Below, one piece after another: positions 1 to 5,063 of a stretch of DNA of 5,071 nucleotides. A program made the translations under genes and the position numbers. This DNA comes from JBHWPB01 sp043424675 (GTDB taxonomy: Bacteria; Bacillota; Bacilli; Lactobacillales; Carnobacteriaceae_A): the NCBI GenBank assembly GCA_043424675.1, contig JBHWPB010000068.1:1-5071 (forward strand), given 5' to 3'. The first letter of the stretch is position 1. Every line of letters begins with the position of its first letter. The notes beneath the pieces were generated by a model. It had not been told where the DNA came from and made no database searches. It saw only the letters and a list, made by a program, of their open reading frames with translations.

Positions 1-2
1 TG

Positions 3-119
3 GAATATTGGCGTGAAGTCCATGAGGATTTTTTTGTGCGTGAGTTGGAGGAAGCTGGTCAAAGATTCCACGAAAACATACCTGTCGTGTGCGAACGATT
101 TGAAGTAATTTATAGTTAA
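3..119 (+). CDS. ASCH-domain-like protein, C-terminal end (partial)
   Basis: Only the last 38 codons are present, and the gene begins upstream of the window. Frame 3 reads EYWREVHEDFF, then VRELEEAGQRF and ends PVVCERFEVIYS before a TAA. The W-x-x-V-H-x-x-F-F helix followed by a P-[VL]-V-C-E-R-F-E-V-[VI]-Y closing strand is the pattern I recall from the C-terminus of ASCH-domain proteins, small beta-barrel proteins of the PUA-like fold thought to bind RNA or act on modified nucleosides. The family call rests on memory of this short tail. The other two frames stop or give no family-like peptide. There is no visible terminator after the stop, so the next gene could be co-transcribed. Confidence 0.6.
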   Translation, partial: EYWREVHEDFFVRELEEAGQRFHENIPVVCERFEVIYS

Positions 120-333
120 TATGAGAAAGTCGCTGCGCGAAAGTCCACCCCTTCCAACAAATCAAGAATTGACACGCAAAGAGGATGAACGGTGTCACAA
201 TATCATTTCATGGCGCTCGAGTATTGATTTCATAGAAATATAGAGTCTCAGTAAAACGTCTTTTCAAAACTAGTTGACTACAAGCTTTTTAATTTGTGCG
301 TTTGATACAGAAGGAAACGAGGAGGACACAGTA
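120..333. other. Intergenic region with no convincing gene
   Basis: This is a 214-base gap between the ASCH-like gene and the acidic gene. A TTGACA (169-174) and a TTGACT (274-279) resemble -35 boxes, but neither has a good -10 hexamer at 16-18 bases, so I do not call a promoter. TGACAC (170-175) and GTGTCA (192-197) form a 6-base inverted repeat with a 16-base gap. This could be a weak operator or hairpin, or chance. A 40-codon open frame from the ATG at 121 has no ribosome site and no recognisable product. Confidence 0.5.
319..325 (+). promoter_or_regulatory. Ribosome binding site that fixes the start of the acidic gene
   Basis: GAGGAGG lies 8 bases before the ATG at 334. This near-perfect Shine-Dalgarno site favours the ATG at 334 over the longer open frame that begins with a TTG at 274, which would place this site inside the gene. 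Confidence 0.8.
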
Positions 334-663
334 ATGAACTTCGATGAATTCGATAATGGTTTTGAGGAAGAAGACGATGACTTATGGACCGACCGTGACT
401 ATGACTTATCTGACTTTACGATTGATGATGTTGACTTGTCCGATAACAAATTTTTGCTGAACCAGGCTCTCTTTGAAGAAGAAGGAAGAGCAGCGCAGGA
501 AATAGAGCGTGAGGAACGTGACTTCGAACGACTCGAAAATGAAGTAGAAAAAGAAAATCTACTTGCTGAATACGAAGAGTTAAAAGAAAAACGCAGGAAA
601 ACGTTCCGAGAAAGCCGTCATCTGTTAAAAATAAAAGAAGAGCTGGACCATGATTCTGATTAA
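334..663 (+). CDS. Small acidic, coiled-coil-like hypothetical protein
   Basis: I do not recognise this 109-residue protein. The N-terminal third is extremely acidic: 17 of the first 38 residues are Asp or Glu, including an EEEDDD run at 11-16. From about residue 42 to 105 it is a highly charged, Pro- and Gly-poor stretch rich in Glu, Lys, Arg and Leu that should form one long helix or coiled coil; the basic patch KRRKTFRESR lies near 86-95. There is no signal peptide, membrane segment or Cys. The ATG at 334 is preceded by an excellent ribosome site. The product is probably cytosolic, possibly a partner-binding or nucleic-acid-mimicking protein, but that is speculation. It ends 18 bases before the -35 box of the nrd promoter, and I see no terminator between them, so read-through into the nrd leader is possible. 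Confidence 0.75.
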   Translation: MNFDEFDNGFEEEDDDLWTDRDYDLSDFTIDDVDLSDNKFLLNQALFEEEGRAAQEIEREERDFERLENEVEKENLLAEYEELKEKRRKTFRESRHLLKIKEELDHDSD

Positions 664-681
664 TATGAAAAATAAAAGGGA

Positions 682-709
682 TTGACATTTTTTTACGCCA
701 TGCTACAAT
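682..709 (+). promoter_or_regulatory. Extended -10 promoter of the nrdHIEF operon
   Basis: A consensus TTGACA -35 box (682-687) is followed after 16 bases by TACAAT (704-709), which carries the extended -10 TG dinucleotide at 701-702 (TGCTACAAT). Transcription should start near 716-717. This is a strong housekeeping sigma-type promoter, placed exactly upstream of the NrdR-like boxes and the riboswitch. Confidence 0.85.
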
Positions 710-723
710 CCTATATGTAGTGT
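708..723 (+). promoter_or_regulatory. Putative NrdR box 1
   Basis: ATCCTATATGTAGTGT matches 13 of 16 positions of the known NrdR-box consensus ACACWATATATWGTGT. It overlaps the end of the -10 box and the predicted start site, where binding of the NrdR repressor (zinc-ribbon/ATP-cone regulator of RNR genes) would block RNA polymerase. The match was made by eye, and the best support is the second box at the expected spacing. Confidence 0.6.
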
Positions 724-738
724 ACAGAAATACAAACA

Positions 739-754
739 CCACAAAATATAGTAT
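739..754 (+). promoter_or_regulatory. Putative NrdR box 2
   Basis: CCACAAAATATAGTAT also matches 13 of 16 positions of the NrdR consensus. It starts 31 bases after box 1, leaving a 15-base gap. Tandem NrdR boxes are known to be spaced about 15-16 bases apart, roughly three helical turns centre to centre, so both lie on the same face of the DNA. It ends two bases before the riboswitch P1 stem, so it is also part of the transcribed leader. Confidence 0.6.
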
Positions 755-756
755 CT

Positions 757-925
757 CAAGTACCGGTTGCATGTGATGCATGAAAAGGGAATTCAGTTTA
801 AGGCTGAAGCTGCCCCCGCAACTGTAAGTGTGGACGAACGAATAAACCACTGTATCAAAAGTTTAATTGATATGGGAAGGATTCTAGTAGGAGGAAACAC
901 GAGCCAGGAGACCTGCCGTTACTTG
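757..925 (+). promoter_or_regulatory. Cobalamin (B12) riboswitch aptamer
   Basis: All hallmark blocks of the cobalamin riboswitch appear in order: AAAGGGAA (784-791), GCTGCCCCCGCAACTGTAA (809-827), CCACTG (847-852), GGGAAGG (874-880) and the B12 box AGCCAGGAGACCTGCC (902-917). CAAGTA (757-762) pairs with TACTTG (920-925) as P1. Internal stems are visible at 768-772/776-780, 792-796/804-808 and 853-858/867-872. Ligand binding is expected to turn off the downstream class Ib RNR operon. B12 riboswitches in front of B12-independent isozymes such as MetE or class I RNR are an established theme, with Streptomyces nrdABS as an example. Whether it prefers adenosyl- or methyl-/hydroxocobalamin cannot be read here. 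Confidence 0.95.
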
Positions 926-934
926 TAGTTTCTA

Positions 935-952
935 TTTTTCGGGGATGAAAAA
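935..952 (+). promoter_or_regulatory. L13-like hairpin of the riboswitch expression platform
   Basis: TTTTTC (935-940) pairs with GAAAAA (947-952), leaving the loop GGGGAT (941-946). Its GGGG can pair with the CCCCC in the L5 loop of the aptamer (within 809-827), which is the kissing contact known to report ligand binding in cobalamin riboswitches. The same loop bases form the 5' strand of the antiterminator, so kissing and antitermination exclude each other. Confidence 0.6.
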
Positions 953-1045
953 GATGAAACGATAGAACTGATATATGATTGTATAAGTTTTTTTAATGTG
1001 AAAAACTTGTGCAGTCTTTCTGTCGTTTATTAACCGTTCATCCTC
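941..1045 (+). promoter_or_regulatory. Antiterminator of the cobalamin riboswitch
   Basis: This is a long nested structure. GGGGATGAA (941-949) pairs with TTCATCCTC (1037-1045) with one G-U; AAACGATAGAA (957-967) pairs with 1018-1028 with one G-U; CTG (968-970) pairs with CAG (1012-1014); AAGTTTTT (985-992) pairs with AAAAACTT (1001-1008) at the tip. The outer helix takes up most of the 5' arm of the terminator at 1032-1041, so only one of the two structures can form. The pairing was found by eye, without energy calculation. Confidence 0.6.
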
Positions 1046-1062
1046 AAATGAACGGTTTTTTT
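1032..1062 (+). terminator. Riboswitch-controlled intrinsic terminator
   Basis: AACCGTTCAT (1032-1041) and ATGAACGGTT (1048-1057) form a perfect 10-pair stem around the loop CCTCAA. It runs directly into a seven-T tract (1056-1062, the first two in the stem). It lies between the aptamer and nrdH with no gene before it, so its role is conditional termination of the leader when cobalamin is bound. Confidence 0.9.
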
Positions 1063-1110
1063 GTGTTTAAATTTATACTACAAATCTAAATTATACGATG
1101 GAGGTAGAAA

Positions 1111-1341
1111 ATGAATATAACAGTTTATTCAAAAAGTGGCTGTGCAGAATGTGTGTTTACCAAGAAATTCCTGGAAGACGAAAATGTTTCCTTTCAAGAA
1201 AAACGAGTCGATCTAAATGAGGAGTACCTGGAAGAAGGGCTTGCCTTGGGCTATCGTTCTTTGCCCGTTGTAACAATCGATGAAGATGAAACCTTCACCG
1301 GCTACCAGCCAGAGAGACTGGAAGAGCTGACAGCGGAATGA
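1111..1341 (+). CDS. nrdH: NrdH-redoxin, glutaredoxin-like electron donor of class Ib RNR
   Basis: This is a complete 76-residue protein, the usual NrdH length. It has the thioredoxin-fold pattern: strand MNITVYSKSG, the redox motif C-A-E-C at Cys11-Cys14, the conserved cis-Pro at Pro52 in SLPVVTI, and the closing GYQPERLEEL helix. NrdH reduces the C-terminal cysteine pair of NrdE after each turnover and is itself reduced by thioredoxin reductase. The ATG follows GGAGG (1100-1104) at 6 bases. It is the first gene of the operon, directly after the riboswitch terminator, and its stop overlaps the nrdI start (ATGA). The CAEC motif differs from the CVQC/CMQC I remember as common in this family. 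The gene is intact. Confidence 0.93.
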   Translation: MNITVYSKSGCAECVFTKKFLEDENVSFQEKRVDLNEEYLEEGLALGYRSLPVVTIDEDETFTGYQPERLEELTAE

Positions 1342-1730
1342 CAAAAATTGTTTATTTTTCACAGACTGGACAAACGAGAAAATTCGTCAACAAGATCGAG
1401 CACTATGAACAGACAGAGCTTACACTAGATCAGCACACGGTAGAGATCCAGGAACCTTTCATCTTAGTGATGCCGTCTTATGAAGAGAATGTTCACCCCC
1501 TTTCGACAGCGTCCGCTGCAGCCTTTTTAGAAACAGCCGACAATCTCTCTTACTGCAAAGGGCTCTTCGGCGGAGGCAATCGCAATTTTGCGGAATTATT
1601 CTGTGTGACGGCCAAAACTTTAGCGGATAAATACGAGCTCCCTTTGCTTCACACCTTCGAATTTCAAGGAACGCCGTCAGATGTTCAAAAAATGATAGAG
1701 GAGTTAGAAAAAATTGACAATACATACTAA
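1338..1730 (+). CDS. nrdI: NrdI flavodoxin-like activator of class Ib RNR
   Basis: This is a complete 130-residue protein of normal length. The N-terminal strand and loop VYFSQTGQTRKFV is the FMN-phosphate-binding S-x-T-G-x-T loop (Ser8-Thr13). The block GGGNRNFAELFCVTAKTLADKY and the closing HTFEFQGTPSDV are characteristic of NrdI. NrdI binds FMN and supplies the oxidant that assembles the dimanganese-tyrosyl radical cofactor in NrdF. Its ATG overlaps the nrdH stop by four bases (1338-1341) with only a weak ribosome site, so translation is probably coupled. It overlaps the start of nrdE by 17 bases. The gene is intact, although its partner NrdF is frameshifted here. Confidence 0.93.
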   Translation: MTKIVYFSQTGQTRKFVNKIEHYEQTELTLDQHTVEIQEPFILVMPSYEENVHPLSTASAAAFLETADNLSYCKGLFGGGNRNFAELFCVTAKTLADKYELPLLHTFEFQGTPSDVQKMIEELEKIDNTY

Positions 1731-2145
1731 AAAAACGATAGAGCCACCCAAAGACAAGACGTATTTTAAGTTGAACAACATGCTGAATATTCCCACTGAA
1801 AATGGGGAAATTCAATTAAACAAAGATCGCGAAGCGGTACGCGCTTATTTTTTAGAAGAAGTGAATCCTAACACCGTCTTCTTTCACACTTTGGAAGAGA
1901 AAATCGACTATTTGATTGAAAACGACTATATAGAAGAGGCCTTTATCAAAGCATACGATTTTTCCTTCATCAAAAAGTTCTTCCAACATTTATATGATCA
2001 AAAGTTTCGCTTTGACAGCTTCATGGGCGCTTACAAGTTCTACAACCAGTACGCCTTGAAGACCAATGACGGCAGCAAGTTTCTCGAAAGATATGAAGAC
2101 CGCATCGGCTTCGTCGCTTTATATCTTGGGGAAGGGCATGAATAA
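1714..2145 (+). CDS. nrdE: N-terminal fragment of NrdE (143 aa)
   Basis: This is the part that would be translated normally. It contains the N-terminal NrdE domain (TYFKLNN near the start, EKIDYLIENDYIEEAF in the middle) and most of the helical RNR N-domain (KFRFDSFMGAYKFYNQYALKT), ending at GEGHE. It carries no active-site cysteine and cannot catalyse on its own. The TTG start is preferred over the next Met (residue 23) because the latter would remove the conserved YFKLNN segment and has no ribosome site. Confidence 0.6.
   Translation: MTIHTKKTIEPPKDKTYFKLNNMLNIPTENGEIQLNKDREAVRAYFLEEVNPNTVFFHTLEEKIDYLIENDYIEEAFIKAYDFSFIKKFFQHLYDQKFRFDSFMGAYKFYNQYALKTNDGSKFLERYEDRIGFVALYLGEGHE
2143..2145 (+). 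other. In-frame TAA that breaks nrdE
   Basis: The TAA lies in the middle of an otherwise uninterrupted NrdE reading frame and is followed directly by a TTG codon (2146) in the same frame. No insertion, intron, intein or target-site repeat surrounds it. The other genes here also end in TAA (nrdI, the end of nrdE and nrdF), so TAA is not reassigned. Confidence 0.9.
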
Positions 2146-3909
2146 TTGGCCTTTCATATTGCGGATGAACATATCCACCAGCGTCTGCAATTAGCCACCC
2201 CTACCTTCTTGAATGCCGGCAAAACAGCACGGGGAGAGCTTGTCAGCTGCTTCTTGCTCGATATCCAAGACAATATGGAATCCATCGGTCGCGCGATCAA
2301 CTCTGCGCTCCAGCTTTCGAAACGGGGTGGCGGGGTCGGTATCAACCTCAGTAACCTGCGTGAAGCAGGCGCTCCGATTAAAAAAATCGTCAATGCCGGT
2401 TCGGGGGTTGTGCCTGTGATGAAGATCTTTGAAGACAGCTTCAGCTATGCCAATCAGCTAGGGCAGCGCAACGGAGCGGGAGCGGTCTATTTGAATGTCT
2501 TCCATCCCGATACCTATGAGTTTTTATCAACCAAGAAAGAAAATGCGGACGAAAAGGTCCGGGTCAAAACTCTATCCCTAGGCTTAGTCGTTCCCGACAA
2601 ATATTATGAGCTGCTGAAAACCAATGAGCCCATGTATTTATTCAGCCCCTATGATGTGGAAAGAATTTATGGAAAACCTTTTGCTTATATCGATATCACG
2701 GAGAAGTATGATGAGATGGCACAGAACCCGGATATCAAAAAATATGAAATCAATGCCCGAGAATTGGAACAAAAAATTTCCAAGCTGCAACAGGAATCAG
2801 GGTACCCCTACATTATCAATGTCGATACGGCCAACCGCGACAATCCGATTCATGGGCAGATTATCATGAGCAATCTCTGCAGTGAAATTCTCCAAGTCCA
2901 GTCTCCCTCACAGCTCAACGAAGACTTATCTTATCGAGAAGTAGGGCACGACATCAGCTGTAACTTAGGCTCCACCAATATCACCGAAATGCTTCAATCA
3001 CCGGATTTTGAAACATCGGTGGAAACAGCGATCCGTGTCTTGACCGCTGTCTCCGACCAAACCCGTATTGAAGCCGTTCCGACGGTTGCCAGAGGAAACG
3101 AAGATTATAACTCCGTTGGTCTCGGCGCCATGGGCTTGCATACGGCATTGGCTGTTAACCAGATTCATTATGGGTCCGATGAGGCGCTTGAATTTACAGA
3201 CGCTTACTTTAGAGCTTTGCGTTTCTATGCCTTAAAAACCAGCAATGAGCTTGCTAGAGAAAAAGGGGAGAGTTTTTACGAGTTTGAAAAATCTGCTTAT
3301 GCAGACGGCTCTTACCTCAAGGAGAAATACATCGACCAGCCGGAATTTTCTTTTGAGTCAGATAAAGTCGCTGAGATTTTTGAAGACATTCCGCTGCCCA
3401 CAATCTCTGATTGGGAAGCATTAAACGAAGCGATTATGAAAGACGGGCTGTATAATGCTTACTTACTTGCCATTGCTCCCACCGGCAGTATCTCTTATAT
3501 CAATGAAGCCTCGAGCTCGCTGCATCCGATCATCAATCTCGTGGAGAACCGTCAAGAAGAAAATATCGGCTCGATCTATTACCCGGCGCCCCAATTGGAC
3601 AACGCGACGCTTCCTTACTACACCTCGGCTTACGATACCGATATGCGAGCGGTGATCGATACCTATGCCACTGCGCAGGAACACATCGATCAAGGCATAA
3701 GTTTGACCCTCTTTATGCGTTCCGTGATACCGGAAGGCTTGTATGAATGGAAAGACGGGAAGTCGCAGAATATGACCACCCGTGATCTCAATAGATTGCG
3801 CAACTACGCTTGGTCCAAGGGTATCAAATCGATCTATTATGTCCGCACGCATACAGGAGACGATGACAGAGAAATTGGGGTCAATGACTGTGAGAGCTGT
3901 GTTATTTAA
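2146..3909 (+). CDS. nrdE: C-terminal part of NrdE, possible reinitiation product (587 aa)
   Basis: This open frame holds the whole ten-stranded barrel with every catalytic residue: local Cys35, Asn243/Cys245/Glu247, Cys272, Tyr564-Tyr565 and Cys582/Cys585. It could be translated separately only by reinitiation: the TTG at 2146 directly follows the stop, and GGGGAAGGG (2128-2136) sits 9 bases upstream as a possible ribosome site. That purine run also simply encodes Gly-Glu-Gly, so it may be accidental. Whether the two pieces could assemble is unknown; a split NrdA that works as two chains is known from Aeromonas phage Aeh1. Remnant of a broken gene remains the simpler reading. Confidence 0.5.
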   Translation: MAFHIADEHIHQRLQLATPTFLNAGKTARGELVSCFLLDIQDNMESIGRAINSALQLSKRGGGVGINLSNLREAGAPIKKIVNAGSGVVPVMKIFEDSFSYANQLGQRNGAGAVYLNVFHPDTYEFLSTKKENADEKVRVKTLSLGLVVPDKYYELLKTNEPMYLFSPYDVERIYGKPFAYIDITEKYDEMAQNPDIKKYEINARELEQKISKLQQESGYPYIINVDTANRDNPIHGQIIMSNLCSEILQVQSPSQLNEDLSYREVGHDISCNLGSTNITEMLQSPDFETSVETAIRVLTAVSDQTRIEAVPTVARGNEDYNSVGLGAMGLHTALAVNQIHYGSDEALEFTDAYFRALRFYALKTSNELAREKGESFYEFEKSAYADGSYLKEKYIDQPEFSFESDKVAEIFEDIPLPTISDWEALNEAIMKDGLYNAYLLAIAPTGSISYINEASSSLHPIINLVENRQEENIGSIYYPAPQLDNATLPYYTSAYDTDMRAVIDTYATAQEHIDQGISLTLFMRSVIPEGLYEWKDGKSQNMTTRDLNRLRNYAWSKGIKSIYYVRTHTGDDDREIGVNDCESCVI

Positions 3910-3910
3910 G

Positions 3911-3921
3911 AAAGGAAAGGG
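3911..3921 (+). promoter_or_regulatory. Ribosome binding site that fixes the nrdF start
   Basis: AAAGGAAAGGG lies 10 bases before the ATG at 3932, in the nrdE-nrdF gap. The open frame extends upstream to an ATG at 3782, but that part overlaps the conserved C-terminus of nrdE in another frame and has no NrdF similarity, so 3932 is the true start. Confidence 0.7.
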
Positions 3922-3931
3922 AAAATCATTA

Positions 3932-4636
3932 ATGACGAAAGACTATTTCAATCAGATAGTATCAGGAGAAGCACCCCATCACACGGTGGATTATTATAAA
4001 TCCATCGACTGGAACCAAATTGAAGATGCGCTCGACAAAGCGACCTGGGAGAAATTAACCAGTCAGTTTTGGCTGGATACGAGAATCCCTGTGAGTAACG
4101 ACCGCAACGATTGGCGAATGTTGTCTCCCGAAGAGCGCGACGTTGTCAATAAAGCCTTTGTCGGCTTGACCTTGTTAGATACTCTGCAGTCGGAAGAAGG
4201 CGCCAATGTGATGCGCGACGATATCCGGACCCAGCACGAGGAAGCGATCTTGAATAATATGTTATTTATGGAATCGGTCCATGCGAAATCTTACTCCACT
4301 ATTTTCATCTCTCTCAACACATCCAGCGAGATTGATGACATCTTTGAGTGGGGCAATAACAACGAAAGGCTGCAATACAAGGCAAAGAGAATCAACGAGG
4401 TCTATCAAAAGGGAGGCCCTCTGCAGAAAAAGATCGCCAGTGTCTTTTTAGAATCCTTTTTATTCTACAGCGGCTTTTATGCTCCGTTGTGGTACTTGGG
4501 GAACAACAAGTTGGAGAATGTGGCGGAAATCATCAAGCTGATCATTCGCGATGAATCTGTTCATGGAACCTATTTGGGCTATAAATTCCAATTGGGCTTT
4601 GAGGAACTTTCCGAAACACGAAACAGAACAAAATGA
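3932..4636 (+). CDS. nrdF: Truncated NrdF (234 aa) made in the starting frame
   Basis: This is the translatable part of the frameshifted nrdF. The first 229 residues are native and the last five (RNRTK) are out of frame. It keeps the complete dimetal site and the radical tyrosine but loses 106 C-terminal residues, including the conserved NrdE-interaction tail. The downstream part (4626-4946) has no start codon of its own with a ribosome site; its first in-frame ATG is 4650. Confidence 0.6.
   Translation: MTKDYFNQIVSGEAPHHTVDYYKSIDWNQIEDALDKATWEKLTSQFWLDTRIPVSNDRNDWRMLSPEERDVVNKAFVGLTLLDTLQSEEGANVMRDDIRTQHEEAILNNMLFMESVHAKSYSTIFISLNTSSEIDDIFEWGNNNERLQYKAKRINEVYQKGGPLQKKIASVFLESFLFYSGFYAPLWYLGNNKLENVAEIIKLIIRDESVHGTYLGYKFQLGFEELSETRNRTK
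4612..4625 (+). repeat. 7-base tandem duplication causing the nrdF frameshift
   Basis: CGAAACA occurs twice in direct tandem (4612-4618 and 4619-4625). One unit is not a multiple of three, so the extra copy shifts the frame. Removal of one copy restores both the reading frame and the expected number of residues between the conserved FQLGF and LKDWMY segments. Removing a single base instead would leave two residues too many. Confidence 0.85.
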
Positions 4637-4974
4637 ATTGAAAGACTGGATGTATGGGTTACTCTATGATCTGATGGCAAATGAGGAGAAATTCACAGAA
4701 GAAGTTTACGCGCAAGTCGGCTGGACAGGAGAGGTGAAAACCTTTATTCAATACAATGCCAATAAAGCCCTGCAGAATTTGGGATTCGAAGCAATTTATG
4801 AAGACGGCACACCAGAAAATGTCAATCCGATTGTCATGAACGGCATCTCAACCGAATCTTCCAACCACGATTTCTTTTCGCAAGTCGGCAACAGTTACCT
4901 GATGGGAGAATCTGAAGCCATGGAAGAAGACGATTACGATTTTTAATATTAATGTTAAAACTAAACAAGTTATT

Positions 4975-5011
4975 AAGTAAAACGGGGGAATTTTGTTATC
5001 CTGTTTTATTT
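4975..5011 (+). terminator. Possible terminator hairpin of the nrd operon
   Basis: Bases 4975-4986 (ending AAAACGGG) pair with 5000-5011 (starting CCTGTTTT) in a 12-pair stem with two G-U pairs around a 13-base loop. The 3' arm is T-rich, but it is followed by CTTAAAATT rather than a clean T tract, so this is a weak or uncertain intrinsic terminator about 28 bases after the nrdF stop. Confidence 0.4.
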
Positions 5012-5022
5012 CTTAAAATTTG

Positions 5023-5063
5023 AAAAAAAAGAACAAGAGCCATTTGAGAAGCTCTTGTTCTTT
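5023..5063 (-). terminator. Intrinsic terminator, best oriented for a convergent - strand gene
   Basis: AAAGAACAAGAGC (5028-5040) and GCTCTTGTTCTTT (5051-5063) form a perfect 13-pair stem with a 10-base loop. On the - strand the stem runs into a tract of eight T (complement of the A run 5023-5030), a classical terminator. On the + strand only TTT precedes CATAG, so it is weaker for the nrd operon, though it may act in both directions. It implies a - strand gene ending just beyond the window. Confidence 0.75.

Larger units (their letters stand above)
1714..3909 (+). pseudogene. nrdE: Class Ib RNR catalytic subunit NrdE, interrupted by an in-frame stop
   Basis: NrdE reduces ribonucleoside diphosphates to deoxyribonucleotides. 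The frame starts at TTG 1714 (AGAGGAG at 1697-1703, 10 bases upstream), stops at TAA 2143-2145 and resumes in the same frame to 3909. Read through, it is 731 residues, close to family length. The catalytic residues are in place: redox Cys179 (LVSCFL), Asn387/Cys389/Glu391 (MSNLCSE), redox Cys416 (DISCNLG), the loop APTGSISYINEA, the radical-transfer Tyr708-Tyr709 and the tail cysteines 726 and 729 (CESC). The stop is residue 144, in GEGHE-stop-LAFHIADEH. Homologues I recall have Glu, Lys or similar there with no length change, so one substitution (from GAA, AAA or CAA) explains it. Without suppression or reinitiation, no full NrdE is made. It ends 22 bases before nrdF. Confidence 0.85.
3932..4946 (+). 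pseudogene. nrdF: Class Ib RNR radical subunit NrdF, frameshifted by a 7-base duplication
   Basis: NrdF houses the dimetal-tyrosyl radical (Mn in vivo, matured by NrdI) that drives NrdE. Metal ligands and radical residue are present before the break: Asp83, Glu114 and His117 (MESVHAKSY), radical Tyr121, Glu174 (FLESFLFYSGF), Glu208 and His211 (RDESVHGTY). After residue 229 the frame shifts, giving RNRTK and a TGA at 4634-4636. The rest continues one frame over: ELKDWMYGLLYDL, NANKALQNLGFEA, VNPIVMNGIS, SNHDFFSQVG, and the NrdE-binding tail EEDDYDF ending at 4946. Deleting one copy of the CGAAACA repeat at 4612-4625 joins both parts as GFEELSETEQNELKDWMY, 335 residues in all, matching family spacing. 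As read, the product has 234 residues and lacks the tail that docks on NrdE, so it should be inactive. Confidence 0.88.

Noticed and set aside
181..192. 12 bases (GAGGATGAACGG) exactly complementary to the 5' arm of the riboswitch terminator (1034-1045), suggesting a trans or long-range antiterminator
   Set aside because: About one 12-base match of this kind is expected by chance in 5 kb, and the site lies far upstream of the nrd start of transcription.
121..243. 40-codon open frame from the ATG at 121
   Set aside because: There is no Shine-Dalgarno site, no recognisable product and an unremarkable composition. It is likely chance.
416..850. 144-codon open frame on the - strand
   Set aside because: It runs antisense to the acidic gene, the nrd promoter and the conserved riboswitch core, shows no family-like features, and has no supporting ribosome site.
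1459..1815. 118-codon - strand open frame across nrdI and nrdE, and similar frames at 2154-2393 and 3463-3852
   Set aside because: These are shadows of strongly conserved + strand genes, with no family-like features of their own.
2140..2150. Stop-codon reassignment, intein or self-splicing intron in nrdE
   Set aside because: TAA is the normal stop of neighbouring genes, and the conserved sequence on both sides is contiguous with no inserted bases, so there is nothing to splice.
4604..4640. Programmed +1 frameshift in nrdF
   Set aside because: There is no slippery codon, internal Shine-Dalgarno or stop-codon arrangement like prfB at the junction, and the 7-base tandem duplication fully explains the shift and the residue count.
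4551..4946. Independent gene starting at the ATG at 4551
   Set aside because: Its first part is an out-of-frame reading of the conserved NrdF RDESVHGTY region. Only the portion after 4626 is real, and that is the displaced NrdF C-terminus.
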